DNA from: Cynocephalus volans
Lineage: Eukaryota > Chordata > Mammalia > Dermoptera > Cynocephalidae
DNA: 64,000 nt
Assembly (NCBI RefSeq): GCF_027409185.1
Contig: NC_084462.1
Span: 44,898,679-44,962,678 of the forward strand
Reading direction: 5' to 3'
Positions 12,414-26,513 of the stretch are shown piece by piece (the stretch's first letter is position 1; every line of letters starts with the position of its first letter). Under the pieces are notes generated by a model. That model was given only the letters and a program-made list of their open reading frames with translations. It did not search any database and was not told the DNA's origin. Position numbers and translations under genes: made by a program.

Positions 12414-14520
12414 GTGTGTCCTTAGCTTTCCAGATCTGACCAAGAACTAAACTCACAGGTTTGGGGGACCTCGCTGGCATTATCCTATCCCTGGAGAGGT
12501 TTTCCAACACATCTCTTGAGTGCCAAGACTCACTCTTGGGAACAATGTGATCATCTCCAGTTGACAGTCAATCACAAACTGTCTGGGCTGGGCTCTAATA
12601 CTGACAGCACATGAGCACAGTGGTCCAGGTAGTGGCCTTGGTCCCTGAAGTTGCCTTTCTTGGCATTTGAGGCATTTCTTGGTCAAACATTTCTCAGCAT
12701 TGGTTACAGAAATAATCAAGACAGTGTCCTCAGGTGGTTTTGACTTAGGAATAAAAGTTTTCCTCCAAACTGCCAATCTTCCCTGCAATTTTCCAAGCTT
12801 ATAAGGGGTACTGTCCGCTCCTCCCCTGCCCAGGGGTCCACATTGTTTTCTAAAAGGTGAGGTGCCCTACTGGAGAAGAACCTGCACAGAGCAGGAGCAG
12901 GTACAGGGACCAGCAGAGCAGCCCCTCAGCTGAGGGGAGATTGCTGCTTACTGGGTATCACACCTGGGGCCGGTCAACCCACAAGCTTAAGTCCCAGTGC
13001 TGCCACTAATGGATGAGGGACTTGGGGCAGGTGCCTTAAATTCTGTGAGCCTCAGTTTCTTCGCCTCTGAAATGGGGAGTGATAATACCACAAATCCCAT
13101 GAGATTGGGACGGACTCGGTGCAGGAAAGAACTAAGCTCTTGCCTGGTGTGGGACAGGCCTCAGTAAACATGAGTTCCCCATCCAGAGTACGCAGTGGGA
13201 ACTCAGTTATTGCTACTTTCTTCCCTCTTTGCATCACAGTGGGAGAAGCATTTTTATGGCACTTGCCATTTTAAATCCAGATCAGCAAGGGTTGTATTTG
13301 CTGTTTAACCATGTCGCATCTTTATGGTGATATTTTCTTTGTAATTGTGGTTTTTCTTTCTAAAATTGAAAATTTTTCTCTTGTGTTCAGGAAGAGAGAT
13401 AGTTTGTGTTTTTTTCTGGGATTTCTTCTTTTCCATTTTGTTCAAGTAAAGGCAAATCCTCTAATTTGCATGTCTAATTATCTCTGGATTAATTCAGAGG
13501 TAAGACTTCAACACTTCATTTTTATTTTTCACGAGGGTTTAGAAATGTTTTCCCACTGCCCAGTGTCTCCTGGATAACAAACATGATGAGTGATTTTACC
13601 GGAAGCAGTTTGATGGCCCTCAGCATAGCTCAAGTAAATTACGTTGGTTAACGTCCAGAGAACTTAGTTCTCTGTGCATTTGCTTTATAGCCTTACCCCC
13701 TTGTGGCATGAGTTAGAGACATGGATGAACATTTTTAAAAAGTAGCACAGCCCTTTCTCCTGGGAAGGAGAACGGAAGAGTCCATGTACAAAAAGGTGGT
13801 ATGATTGAGTGGAAAATCAAGCTCTGACAAAGAAGCAATAATTTAGGATTATAAAGCAAGCCTGCCATCAAACATAATTATGTGACATCTTCTGCACATG
13901 TGAAAAATGGAAGAAATTTTCAAAAACGAGTGGGAGTGTTATGTTTAAAAACAGTATCGAGTAGTAGCTTCAGGGCCTCGCAAATAGCATCTCTCAGGCA
14001 TCTCACTGTACACTTCTGTCGTCATAAATTGTCCATCTGAAAATTTTTCTCCTTATTAAGCAGTGAAACTACCCACTTTCCTCTGGTGATGGACAATGCT
14101 CCAAAGTAAATGAGTCTGCACACTCTCGTTTATTTGATCAAGTTTTTAAATTACATGTAAATGACCCTTGGTCTATGCAATACATATTTTCTTGATAAAT
14201 CTTGGGACTTGATAATTTGTAAACTGCCTCTGATTTTAAATGCAATAACGGGAATCACTTCTTAAAGGACTGAAATTATAAATATGTTAAAAGCAGAGAT
14301 TCTTTGTATTTGCTTGCCATACAACTAATTATCCCTTACTGTTTCTGCCTTATAAATTTGCAAATCCTAATATTTGGCCTCCTTAAAGTTGAGCACATCT
14401 TTGCCCCACTTTTGATCATGGGGGGTGTAGGGCCCTTTGCTGTGGCAGCAACAGCACTTTTGCTTCTGCCCCGGGAGCTGCTCCAACAGTGTGACTCTGT
14501 GCCTTCTCTTCACCTTACAG
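12414..14520 (+). other. IGF1R: IGF1R intron 18
   Basis: A 2.1-kb intron containing one MIR fragment (about 12990-13170) and otherwise AT-rich unique sequence. The acceptor is 'caccttacag'. Confidence 0.95.
12990..13170 (+). repeat. MIR SINE fragment
   Basis: The order 'cccagtgctgccactaatgg', 'gtgagcctcagtttcttcgc', 'ctgaaatggggagtgataat' is that of MIR (tRNA-derived, mammal-wide). Confidence 0.7.
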
Positions 14521-14650
14521 ATTTTGGGATGACACGAGATATCTATGAGACAGACTATTACCGGAAAGGAGGGAAAGGGTTGCTGCCCGTGCGCTGGATG
14601 TCCCCTGAGTCCCTTAAGGATGGAGTCTTCACCACTCATTCAGACGTCTG
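14521..14650 (+). CDS. IGF1R: IGF1R exon 19: DFG and activation loop
   Basis: A 130-base exon completing DFG (the Mg-binding Asp) and the activation loop: [20 protein letters not shown]. It holds all three autophosphorylated tyrosines (human Tyr1161, Tyr1165, Tyr1166). The P+1 region [19 protein letters not shown] follows, then HSDVW, ending inside the Trp codon. The residue before SDVW is His (CAT), where human has Tyr as I recall and mouse, as I recall, also has His, so this is a tolerated difference. Acceptor 'cttacag|AT' and donor 'TCTG|gtatga'. Confidence 0.98.
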
Positions 14651-16334
14651 GTATGAGAGCCTTTTGCTGCAGTGCTAGACCAGAGCCCTCCAGCCTCTAG
14701 AAATCCCACTGGCTCAGTCTCCACGGCTTTAGTGTTCTCCTGTTCTCTTTTCATTGTTACCTGTTTACAGCTTTAATTCAGTGTTACGTTGGCCACACTC
14801 CTTTATCTTTGAGGTGTTCCTGTTGTCAGTGGGCTTGCTACAGACAGAAGTACACTTGTGGGACACTAAAGAATTTGTGGGACCAACATTTCTTTCTATC
14901 TTCAGATACTGATTGTGCTCCCAGGAGCCGGGACATGCCAAGAGCCTTTGCCTCTCTCTACTTTTCCTCCTGCCTGCCTTCTCTCTCTTTTCCTCCTTCT
15001 CAGTTAGTCTGTGTGCGTGTGTGTGTCTGTCTGTCTGCCTACCTTCCCTGATTTAACCTGATTTAGACCCAAAGCTGATGAATGTTGTATTTCCTGTTGG
15101 TACCATCCTCTGTCTGTCCTCTTTCAATGTTCATCTGTCATCTTTGACCCAGGAATGGTTATGAGAAGCAAAACATGTCCCCTAATAATAAAAGTGTCTT
15201 GCAGTGGAAGCTAATCAGCTACAGGGTGCAGAGGCTTCTCAGCAATACTGTTTATTGTAGTTCCTCAGCAACATTCTGGAGAGGCAGTCAGGTTCTGAAA
15301 TACAACCAAGGTTCTTGGCAGGCTAAGGCCCTGGCACTTACACCTAGAATGTCAGGTAATATCTTAGCTTTCCTCTTGGGAAATCCCATTGCTGTTGTGT
15401 TACAGAAATGGAAGTTATTTACTCCAGCTGTCTGGATGACAGAGAGAAACTATTTCAATAGTGACTGGCATCATTTTTTTTTTAACCTTGTGAACCTTTC
15501 ATAGTTTAAGGACCTTGGATCTTATTTTGAAGACAGGTGCAAATTGGAAATAGCATTTGAATATGACCCAGCAAATGATTGCTTCTTGAGCAATCTTTTT
15601 TGCAACCATCTTGTCCAAGAGGGTTATCTCTTTACTGTCAAATCAAAGTCCTCTGCATTACTTTGAGAGATGGAGCTGGCAGAAGAGGGCAAGCCTGGGT
15701 GTGCACATGTTCTGTTTATTCTAGACTTTGTGCCTCTGAAAGCTCTGAGGTCAGCTTACAGGATGATAAAACAGAAAACTGTGAGAGCAAGGGAGAACAG
15801 AGGCAGGGTCGGAAGTGGTCGTAAGATAAAAGCTGGAGTTGTTAACATCTCACAGGCTAATTTTACCCAAATTGTTAGCAGCTATTGCTACAGGTGGCAA
15901 CAAAGGGCCATATAGGCATACCGACTGCTTCACCGTTATGAACCAGTAAGGGAAAATATATATAAACAAGAATAAGTATTTGATATTCATTCCATTAAAT
16001 GGTCAGGCATTGACAGTGTTTTAGATTTTTTGTTTGTTTTTTTTAACACAGCCTTTGAGGATAGCACAGGTGGGGAAGGCTAGATTGTTGGAGTTTTTGG
16101 AAGGTTTCTTGGCTGCCCAGGCTCTAAGCTGAAGCTGTCCCTCTCAGAAATGGAAATTGTTTTAGATTGTATTCAGAAGCACAAAACAATCATTCCTAAA
16201 TAGTTAAAATCTAGAACAAAATACAAAACATCATATTTCACTTTGTGGAAAAGACCCCAGAATCTCAGGATTGGAAAGTGTCCCTGAGGTCAGGCCCAGT
16301 CCCCGAATCCCATCCCTGGCAGCTCTGGTAGCTG

Positions 16335-16640
16335 GTGACTAGGCTGTTGAAGTGTTTGCAGGGACTGTGTGTTCACTGCCTCACAGGGACAGGCCAGCCT
16401 GATTCTTCAGATGTCCTTGCTCTCAGCAAGCCTTCCTCATGTTGTGCTTCAATCGGCCTCTCCATGACACCTGTTGGCCCTTCTCTTTGTAGTACAGTTG
16501 CACACCCTGCTCTCTTCTTGATAAGACAGGCCTCTGAGTCATCCAGGGAAGTATCTCTGTTCTCTAGCAGGAACACCTCCAGGTTTCTGGCTGTCATCAA
16601 GACTTGGTTCCCAGGCGCCTGGGCCCTGCGGCCGCTTCTC
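16335..16640. repeat. L3/CR1-like ancient LINE fragment
   Basis: The region around 'cttcctcatgttgtgcttca', 'ctgtagtacagttgcac'-type wording and 'cctctgagtcatccagggaa' follows the order of the L3/CR1 3' consensus. Very diverged. An alignment is needed to confirm. Confidence 0.35.
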
Positions 16641-17864
16641 CTGCAGCTCCCCTATTGCACCGTGGCCTATCAGATAGCTTGCTTGGGTTAGAAGACCCAA
16701 GTGTGCCCTCTAGACGTGGATTTGTACCCCTCAGCTTGGAGTGCTCTTTTCCTGAGTATCTGGGTTGCTCTACGGACAGTCTTCATTGCTTTACTTACTA
16801 AGGAACTTTCCAAATGGTCACCTGTATCTAGGGTTATTTGCTGCTTTAGAGGCTAATCACCATGTGGACTTCTCTGTAGGTTTCAATTTGCTGGTAGGTT
16901 GGACACTAGCACAACCCCCCCCCGTGCAGGCAAAAGTGGTTATTGCAGGCAGACTCCAGCCAGTACCAGCACTGGGGTGAGGCTCACACACACAACCTCA
17001 GTGCTTTAGAAAAGACTTTAAGGGGAGGCATTTGTCTAATGCTTAAAAATTAAATCTGTTCATAAAATACAAGATTTGGTTTTCTATGAAGGCATTAACA
17101 GCCACCACTGCATAGTATGTACCTGCTTTGAAGAACGTGAAAGTGTTGCATATGTTTCCATGCCTATGACTGGCTGTGTGGCCTTGGTCACATCACAGGG
17201 CTTCTCTGGCTTAGGTTGCTCATCTGTAAAGTGAGATCTGTCCAGGGATGTCTGTGGTACCTCGATAGATGTTTAAGTGGCTCCTGCAACAACCAGTGTT
17301 GGGTAGAGATGGCTCATCTTCCGTCTTGTGGAGCAGAAAAATGATGGGACCCAGTTGTCACACTGGCTGTGAAGGATGACCACAGACTCCAGCACCAAGT
17401 GGCTCTCAGTGGTGGGTGATACTGACATATCACAGACCAGAGTTGCTCAGGAGAAAACTTTTCCAGTTCACCTTATCTAGCATTTTCAGAAAGCCAAGTC
17501 TGTCACCTGCTGTGTTATTTCCTGTGTGTGATCGTGAGGTGCTCCGTGTATGGAAGATGCAGGGCGAGGAGAAACACTGTCCCATCCTCGAGGGATGAAG
17601 TCTCATGGAGAAGAGGAAGTGATCCTGACAGGTTGGGGTTGTGGAAGCCTGAACGGAAGAAAGGAGGTCATGAGGGCACCCTAAAGTGTGGATTGTCACC
17701 AGCGGAGCAACAGGAAGGGGATTCCTGGCATCAGCTTGCTGGGGGAAGATGTGCCCGTGGGAAGCACTGGCTGCGGGTGGAGGGCAATAGGGCTTCCTGT
17801 GAGGGAGTCAGGCTGGAGAGAGATCGAGGCAGGCCTTGGATATTGTGTTACGGGGTTGGAACTG

Positions 17865-18170
17865 CTTCTGCAGGCTCTGCAATGACTGAAGGCTCCTGAA
17901 CAGGAGAGTGACCTAAGCTGTGTTTTAAGAGGTGCAGGTCAACTGGAGCATAAGCAGCCCAGGCATCAGTCTATTTGTAAAGCTCTAGCCAAGCGAGGAG
18001 CCATCAGCACCGCGGAAGTGCTTGGAATGAGAGAAGGGGACAGACCTTGGGACAAATCTGAGCCTGAATTGGCAAGTCATGGGGGGACTCAGAGGAGGCG
18101 AGGGTGACTGCAGAGGGCACCACCTGGGTGGGATGAGCATCAACTGCAGGGAAGAGCCCAGAAGAAGAAT
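17865..18170. repeat. Old interspersed repeat, family uncertain
   Basis: The phrase 'ctcctgaacaggagagtgac' followed by 'gctgtgttttaagaggtgca' matches a mammal-wide repeat I recognise by sight but cannot name. A related piece seems to lie at about 39785-40000 ('ctcagggcaacagggagcca'). Confidence 0.35.
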
Positions 18171-19373
18171 GGGTCATGAGGCAGTTCCGTGTGAGACGTT
18201 GAGTTCGTGGGTAGCCAGTAACTGGAAGCTTGGAATAGAGCAGCCGGGGCTGTGAGGGCCGGGGTGGGAGCCGTCCAGCGAGAGTTGGCTGCCTGGAAGA
18301 CGCTGACTCAGCCAGGGAATGTGTGGGGCAGAAGAAGGAGTGGGCCAGGAGGGGGCCAGGAGGGAGCCACAGCCTCGGATCACTTGTCAGAGCAGCCTGC
18401 AGTTAGCGGACCAGAGCTTGCCGTCTGGTACTGTGCCGCCTTCAGCCGGCAGGGTCTGCGCTGCAGCCTCCCAGGCACGCCACTGATGCGACTGGGTAGA
18501 TTCTGGAAGGCAGGGCTTCCACCGCTAAAGTTGATAGGGAACCCACTTTGCTAGGTCCGGGCCTGTCAAAGCCATGCTTTAGCCACTGGGTCTTTGGCTT
18601 TCCAGGTCTCTTGTCCAACACGAAGATGACTTCTTGGTCACTTGGTCATTAGCAGTGACAAAGGACCTTGGGTTGATCAGTCCTCTGATTGCTAAGATTC
18701 TATTTCTGTCCAACATCTGCTTTTAGTATCAACTTGTACAAAAGCCTTTTGTCTGTGGAAAGCAGCTGAAGCAGCGAATAAAGGGCTCTGATTCCGCGTC
18801 AGAGGCCTCTGGTTTGGGTGCAAGACTGGGATCCCAAGAGCCCTGGGTGGGAAACACCTTGTGCTAGGTTTTTCAGTGAGGTGTGGCACGCACCCCTAGC
18901 CTGCGATAGTGCTGGCAGAAGCCCCCCAGGCTGCTTCTGATGAGCTGCCTGCTCTAGTACACTGACACGAACCCAGTGTGAGGGCTTAAAGCCAGGGAGA
19001 ATTTGTAAATGGTGGGAATTTGCCCTGGGAAGGTGTGTTTATTTTGCAGATTACAGCATTGCCTTTTTTTTTTAATCATGATCTATCTTGAATTTCTATG
19101 CACATGTACTATCTGTTTTGTTTTCCAGTAGTTTGATCTTTTAAGCCAATAGGCTAAAGTGCATGCATGGCAGAATCACTCACTGCTCTGCCTGCAGAAT
19201 TTATTCCTCAGCCAGCTTCTGTGCTTAAGGATTTTGTGTTGTCCAGGATATCCCCACTAGCCAGCGAGGCCTACCCGATCCCCATACCTGTGAGACAGGG
19301 GCTTCCTGGGCCAGCAGCTCCCAAGCTTTGTGAGGCAGGGGTTCTCTGCTCCCTTGGCCCAACAGACCTCAAC

Positions 19374-19632
19374 ATCCCTGTAGAGCTTTTAAACATTCCA
19401 AGGCCCAGGCCGCCACCCCAGATCAGTCAAATCAGAGCTGCTGTTGTGGGCCCAGGCATCAGTCTGTTTGTAAAGCTCCCCAGGAGATTCTCTTATGCAG
19501 CGTTGTTGAGGCCCACTTGGGTACAGGTTTCTGGAACTGCTGATGATAAGAATCACCTGAGGAGCTTATGAAACAGCCTCACTTGAGGCCACTAAATCAG
19601 CGTCCAGGCTGGTGCCTGGGGGTCTGCATTTT
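19374..19632. repeat. Two MER5/MER20-like hAT element fragments
   Basis: First piece: 'gggcccaggcatcagtctgt' then 'aaagctccccaggagattct'. Second piece: 'aagaatcacctgaggagctt' through 'gcctgggggtctgcatttta'. Both are typical of short non-autonomous hAT-Charlie elements (MER5A/MER20 group). Exact subfamily not resolved. Confidence 0.45.
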
Positions 19633-19688
19633 ATTATCTTTGGGCTAAAGCAAGTTAGGAGACACTGCCCTGCTGGGTAAATGGCTGA

Positions 19689-20168
<480 letters not shown>

Positions 20169-20617
20169 TAGCTCTCTTCCAATTTCTTTTCTCAAAGAGC
20201 TGTTGTCCCAGGTCCCCTGAGATTACTAATTCTGGGAGCTATTCTCCATGGTTCTGTGGGTGCTGTGACGGTCAGGAGCGATTTAGAAGAGGGTCTGTCC
20301 TCACGGAAGGAGCCGAGTGTGGAAGAACCTGTACCTTTGTGCGGGTACCTGACTGCCACCCCATATTCCTTCATCCTTTAGTTCTCACTTGCAGTTTGCA
20401 CTGTGGCAGGATAAGGCCACCAGTGGACAGGAGGCTGTGCTCCTCAGGGCAATGCGTAGGGACAGAGGGTGCTGGGTTTCCTCATCAACGAGACCTCCCA
20501 ATACAGCCTCTTCAGAACTCAACCCAAGCTGGAAGAGACTCAAAAGGCCTCTTTTGCATTTTCTTGCTCAGCATAGAAATTCTCCCTGTCCCCACCTGTA
20601 TCTGTTTTTTTTTTTTT

Positions 20618-20930
20618 TATCATGGTATAACAAATTACCCAAAACCTGATCATTGAAAATAACAGCAAGCGTTTATTATCTCTTGGAGTTTCTGAAGGTG
20701 AGGAATTGGGAATAGCTGAGAGGGCCGGCTCTGCTCCGAGTCTCTCATAAGGTTGCAGTCCAGCTGTCAGTGGGCCACAGTCACCTGAAGGCTTGTATGG
20801 GGCTGGCAGGTCCCCTTCCAAGGCCATGGGTTCACTCATGTGGCTGTGCCCCATGCTGGGCCTTAGTTTCTACACAGACCTCCCCATGGCACTGCTTGAG
20901 TGTCCTCATGATGTGCAGCCGGCTTCCCCT
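20618..20930 (-). repeat. Old LTR-like repeat, probably antisense
   Basis: Begins 'catggtataacaaattaccc' and 'aaaataacagcaagcgttta', then a region on a wash-of 'ggtgaggaattgggaatagc' type. This resembles the reverse complement of the end of an old mammalian LTR or similar repeat ('...aataaatttctgttgttttaagccacc...ttgttatgg'). Family not certain. Confidence 0.35.
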
Positions 20931-20934
20931 AGAA

Positions 20935-21246
20935 CAGGGGTCAGCAAACCCTCTCCCTAAAGGGTCAGATAGTAACATGTTTGGTTCTGTGGGCCCAAAC
21001 GATCTTGACTGCAGCTACTCACCTCTGCTGTTGTGGTGCAAAAGCAGCCCTAGACATCACATGAATGAGTGCTCCAATAAAACCTTACTTTTGGATACTG
21101 AAATTTAAATTTCACATAATTTCTGTGTTGTCACAAAATATTATTTTTATTTTTATTTTTTTCACATTTACAAATGTGAAAGCCATTCTTCACTCGTAAG
21201 CCATACGAAATCGGGCAGTGGCCCAGATTTGGCTTACCCTGCCCAG
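20935..21246 (+). repeat. MER1-like hAT-Charlie DNA transposon relic
   Basis: Starts 'caggggtcagcaaaccctct', continues 'aaagggtcagatagtaacat' and 'gcaaaagcagccctagacat', and ends 'tggcttaccctgcccag', an imperfect inverted copy of its start. This is the pattern of the non-autonomous MER1A/B group. A/T-rich filler lies in its centre. Confidence 0.65.
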
Positions 21247-23879
21247 AGTAAACAATCCAGGAGAAGAGCGGAAGCCACAGTCTTTTCTGAGCCAACCTCA
21301 GAAGTCACTCCACGGTCCCCACTGTCTCCTCTGGGTTGCACGGTATGGGAGGGGACTACCCGAGGGCGTGAGTGCCACAGGCAAGGATCACTGAGGGTCT
21401 TGGAGGCTGGCTATCCATCTCCAGTGTCCCTCACGGGTGACTGCTTTCTACATTGAACAGTGTGGCTGCTGTATTTTTACCAGCCCATTATAAGAAAAAT
21501 CTTCCTTGAGAGCCAAAATATAAGTGATGGATTGTGAGGACTGATGCCCACTTAGTTTGCATTAAGGTGCACGGTGCCAGCATAGAGGCCAAAATGAGGA
21601 TCGGCATGTTTTAGAAGCTTAGAAACAGTCCAAGAAAGCAGCTATGAGTTCTCCTGTGGTTTGGGCTGGTGGCGGCAGGTCCTGTTCTTGTGCTTTCTTT
21701 TTGACTCGGGTAAACGTTTGTCTCTGAGAAACTTGTGGGACTCGTAAGGTTGATCCACCTCCAGATGACTGGAGTTTTAATATGAATTTAATATGCCTGG
21801 GAAGCGGCCCACCTGCCATGGGAAAGGCAGAGTGCTTCCTGTTCCCAGCATAGAGTGACAAGGAAATTCACATGAGAGTTTACTTTTGGATATTAAATGT
21901 TCAATTCAGAGGCATTTCTGCTTTGCCATCCAGAACCCCCTTGGCGAATTTTTCTCCCTTCCAAGAAAAGAACGTAATGAAAGGGTGCAGGTTGGCTTCA
22001 TAGGGAGAATCTGTGTTGTCCTTCTGAATTTACTGACGAGCTTAGGTGAGGGAGTGTTCTGAGAGAAGGGATCTTTTGTTGCAAGAAATTAAAGAATGGC
22101 CTCTGTTTATCCCGGAGGAGAGGAGAGTCACTGAGCCCTTGTGAGTTGTCTGAAACCTCTGCTGGGTCCCCTGTGGGAGAGAAGGCACTTCAGCTGTGTG
22201 CTTCTGAGGTCTGAACAGCCTCCCTCTGGCAAAGCTGGGGCGGGGGCACAATGGCTGCCGGTGAACTTTGGCTCAGCATTGGGAGGATCCCTTAGCTGTT
22301 TAGCAACACCTGCGTATGAAGCAGGTTGCCTCAAGAGTATTGCTCGAGTATCCTGAGATCAGATATGGGTTGTGGTTCCCTGCCAGATCCACATTTTAAA
22401 TTGACTTTGAAGTCCATCCTTAACCCTCCCTTATACTTGGATCTTGGCACTCACACACCACAAAAGTAATTGAGCCTCTCTGGGTACATGGTGACTGCGG
22501 AAATCACAAAGATGACTGAGGAATGGTCCTAGCTTTCATGAAATCAGGTGGCATAAAAGGACCCAGCACTAACTCTGTGGGATCAAAGTGAGGACAGACG
22601 TGTGAACTCAGCCCTAAAAACTCAGGCAACTTGTTCTGCTGGTAACATTTCCACAATGCCACAGGTCAAGGCTATGCCAGGGAAGTCTTCAGTATGCAGG
22701 AAAGAATTTGAACTTTTTAGCCCAGAGATGTGTCCGAAATCCAGTAAAATGAGTGTTTTTGTAGTTTTCAACATGGTTTTTCCTGTTGCGGATGAAAGCC
22801 CCTACATGGCTGGGAGTTCTGGGCTGCTCTGGTGAGAAGCAAGTGCTTGAGTAAGGTCCGCACAAGCAGAAGTGACCACCCCTGCACGAGCTTTGCCACC
22901 TGCTGAGAAGTGGTTCATGAGACAGCCTTGCAGGTCCTTTCTGGAATCCGGTCTCTCTGCTTTGAGAGCTATCCTGCACAGATCACAGCACGTCCAGTTC
23001 AGGTTGGGGGCGAGGGCCAAGAGCGGGTGGGAATACAGAGATGCCTCGGCATGCTTACCCCCGGCAGTCCCCAGCTTCCTGGGGTCACAGCTGTCTCCTG
23101 GACAGCTGCTTCACAGCAGGGCAGGGGTTCCATTTGAGTCTTCCCCTGCCCCAGGTGAAGGAGGGCTGCGTGCAGGCCCCTGAATAGGGGAAGCATTCAG
23201 TAAAGGACAGCTCCAGACTCCCAGAGCTAATCGGTGGTAAAAAATGTGCTTTTTAAAAGAAGAGTTTTATCAGCTCATAAATCCTTCTACAGTCTACTGG
23301 AGAGTTTTCTTGTGGAAATAGTGTAAACAAGGTCTTGAATCCCACAGAGTAAAAAAGACTTCCTTTTATGGGCAGCACTGGAAGGGCTATGACTCTGGAA
23401 GGATTTAAAAGGGGTGTCACATGGCTCATTTGTGCTGATGTCACTGCATCATTGCACTGCTGGTGGCACCTCCTTGGCCTCCAGCCACGGGGCACAGAGC
23501 CAGCCACATCTCGTGTTGTTGGCCCTGGCTGCACTTCTATTCAGGGATAAGTCACCCAGGGAGGAGATCACTGCCCAGCCAGCGAGATGCATTCTGTGTA
23601 TTGATGGCCCATTTTAAGTATTTTTGTTTTGTTTTTTGGTCTTTTCTCTTAGGAAGCAATGGGGGTATCAAGGCAGATTTGTTTGCCCCCCTGACCAGAA
23701 GGGAACCACAAACTAGCTGCCAGTTCATCAGTGCCAAACAGACCAGGAGAAGGAGGGTCTCTTGGCAGGACTGTGGCCACTCTTGTTTAGGTTAAGAGAA
23801 AATTCTTCTTTCTGAGTTCTTTCAGCAATCAAAGTGTGGCCATTGTGTTTCACAGAGAACTCCATCCCAGCTCCACCTT

Positions 23880-24010
23880 CACTGGTTTTGTGACCTTGGA
23901 TAAATGAGTTCATCTCTCGGTGCTTCTGTTTTCTGTTTCCTTATTGATAAAAGAGGGATATATTATAGTAAACAGCACCTACTTGACAGACTTTTGAGGA
24001 TTGAAGTAGT
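23880..24010 (+). repeat. MIR SINE fragment
   Basis: The order 'ttttgtgaccttggataaat', 'tgttttctgtttccttattg', 'gacagacttttgaggattga' corresponds to MIR. Confidence 0.6.
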
Positions 24011-24181
24011 TCCCGCACACAACGCCCTCACTGCCCAATACCCAGTGTGCACTGCTTCGGACAGTAACTCAGCACAGCTCCCACGGTTGTGGTCAGCGCT
24101 GTGGCCTTGGGGCAGGTGGTTGAGTTGAGAGGTAAAAACTAGCCCACCTTCATATTTTGTTCAGTTCTTTTTCCACCAGAG

Positions 24182-24401
24182 CAGGCGTCAGCAAACTCTT
24201 AATGTAAAGGGCCATGCGGTGTCTGTGTTCTGGTCTTGCAGGCCAGACGGTCTCTGCTCTGACCACTCACCTGGCGGTTGCAGCTTAAAGGCAGCCAGAG
24301 ACAATATGTAAATGGTGGGCATGACTCTGCTCTGGTAAAACTGTATTCACAAGAACCGGCAGGAAGCTGGATTTGGCTTGGCTGTAATTTGCTGACCCCT
24401 A
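24182..24401 (+). repeat. MER1-like hAT-Charlie DNA transposon relic
   Basis: Starts 'caggcgtcagcaaactctta' and ends 'tgtaatttgctgacccctag', which are inverted relatives of each other. The interior has 'taaagggccatgcggtgtct' and 'ggcagccagagacaatatgt'. Same family as the copy at 20935 but shorter. Confidence 0.7.
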
Positions 24402-25532
24402 GACTGCTAGAACATTGAATTCTGGATGGGTCTCCCTCTCAGCCATCTCCTATCTCTCAAGGTCACTTATCCTCCACTTGACTTGACCTGACATCTCCTA
24501 AGGAAGCTGACCATGTAGCAGGGTGGCCTTTCTCTTTGCACCCAGCTTCCATGTCCAGTGGGCTTCTGTTACATCAGGGCTATCCCTTGGAGTTTTCCCT
24601 GAAGCCAAACGTAAGCAGATGGTCTGTTGGTCAAGTGGTCGGCTTGACAGAAGGCTGGATACCATTTTGGGGTGCTTGGAACTTCCTGGATATGGGGAAT
24701 TCCATTTGGCCATTTTTACTGAAAGCCATCTCTTTAGCCAGAAGTTTTTAAACAAAACAAAGAATAGACTTTTCCAGCAAGAACAGAGGTAGAAGGAAAG
24801 GCACTTTAGTTTCATGCTGCCATGAGACAAGTCCTCTGGCCACTGCCTCTTGGGACCAGACTGAGGCTGGCCTGTACGTTTGCTCACCCACTTTGCTCTC
24901 AGCTCTGAAGATCTGTTTAGCTGGTTCTGTACATTCTGGACACCCAGGCCTTTCCTGGGTGGGGCAGCTGTCTGCACTGGCAGCAACCTTCCCCCTTCTG
25001 TGTGTGGCCTGCAGGAGCCTGGCCCATGGCCACGTGACAGTGAGGGTTCAGAGGTTTGCACCATAATTGCCAGCTGATGTGGCTGAAACTGCACAGGCTT
25101 CACCCTCTGTTTTCTGCCTGTCCCTTGCATGTGGTGGGGGTGCGGGTCTTGCCCAGGGTTCTCCCTCGCTGGCTTGTTGGGATCTGGTTTCAGATCTACG
25201 CTAGGACTCATTTGACTCAACATAGCCTGGGTCACAGGTTGGTGCTCTGCTATCACAGGGCACTTGGCAAGCAAGTGCTAAATTGAGACAGCCAATGTGC
25301 AGCCCTGCTATCTCCTACTTCCTCCTTCCTCAGGTCTTCTGTCAGGGGTCCCTGCACCGGGAGAAAGCTTAGAAATAGCAGAGGTGGGACTCAGAGAGGG
25401 ATCACTGTCAAGGAAGCTGCTTTCACTCTTCAGCCTTACTAGTGAGAAATTGGAGGTTTCTTGCATTCTAACTCTGGAAACAAAGTTTAACTAGTGGCTG
25501 CAAGAGATGCTTCAGATAGAAAGCTGGTTGTT

Positions 25533-25715
25533 GGGCCCACCCGTGGCTCACTCGGGAGACTGTGGTGCTGATAATACCAAGGCCACAGGTTCGGATCCCA
25601 TATAGGGATGGCTGGTTAGCTCACTGGGTGAGCGTCGTGCTGACAACACCAAGTCAAGGGTTAAGATCCCCTTACCAGTCATCTTTAAAAAAAAAAAAAA
25701 AAAAAGTGCGGTGCT
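25533..25715 (+). repeat. Dimeric tRNA-Ile SINE (CYN-like) with 18-bp target duplication
   Basis: Two tRNA-like monomers in tandem. The left has 'cccgtggctcactcgggaga' and 'aggccacaggttcggatccc'. The right has 'ctggttagctcactgggtga' and 'gtcaagggttaagatcccct', then 'catcttt' and an A-run of about 20. A perfect 18-bp direct repeat, gatagaaagctggttgtt, flanks it at 25515-25532 and 25716-25733. The bases gtgcggtgct stand between the A-run and the second duplication and resemble the monomer's anticodon-side segment. The perfect duplication implies a fairly young insertion. Confidence 0.92.
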
Positions 25716-25906
25716 GATAGAAAGCTGGTTGTTTTTATTTCTTAGTGCCGTCACCATAAATAATGCTTGTAAAAATAATACCTGTAAAAAATAATGCCTG
25801 TAACTGTGTGAACCTAGATTTGTCCATCTCAGGAAAGCAGAGGTTGGGCTTTGTACCGTGGTAGGTCCTGGGTTCAGGGTAAAGTAAATGGAACGGTGGG
25901 AGTTAA

Positions 25907-26416
<510 letters not shown>

Positions 26417-26513
26417 TCCTCGGCTCCCAGGTCCCGTGCAAACAGTAACGTGTGTGCACACTGGCGGTGGGGTGGGGGAGAGAGAGTTTCACAATCTGTT
26501 CACAAGCCTCCTG

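Noticed and set aside
24498..25274. 258-codon open frame on the minus strand in IGF1R intron 20
   Set aside because: The longest open frame in the window, but no recognisable domain, no splice or promoter context and mixed low-complexity composition. It may be a relic of a retroelement interior or chance. A protein search with hits in several mammals would be needed to reopen it.
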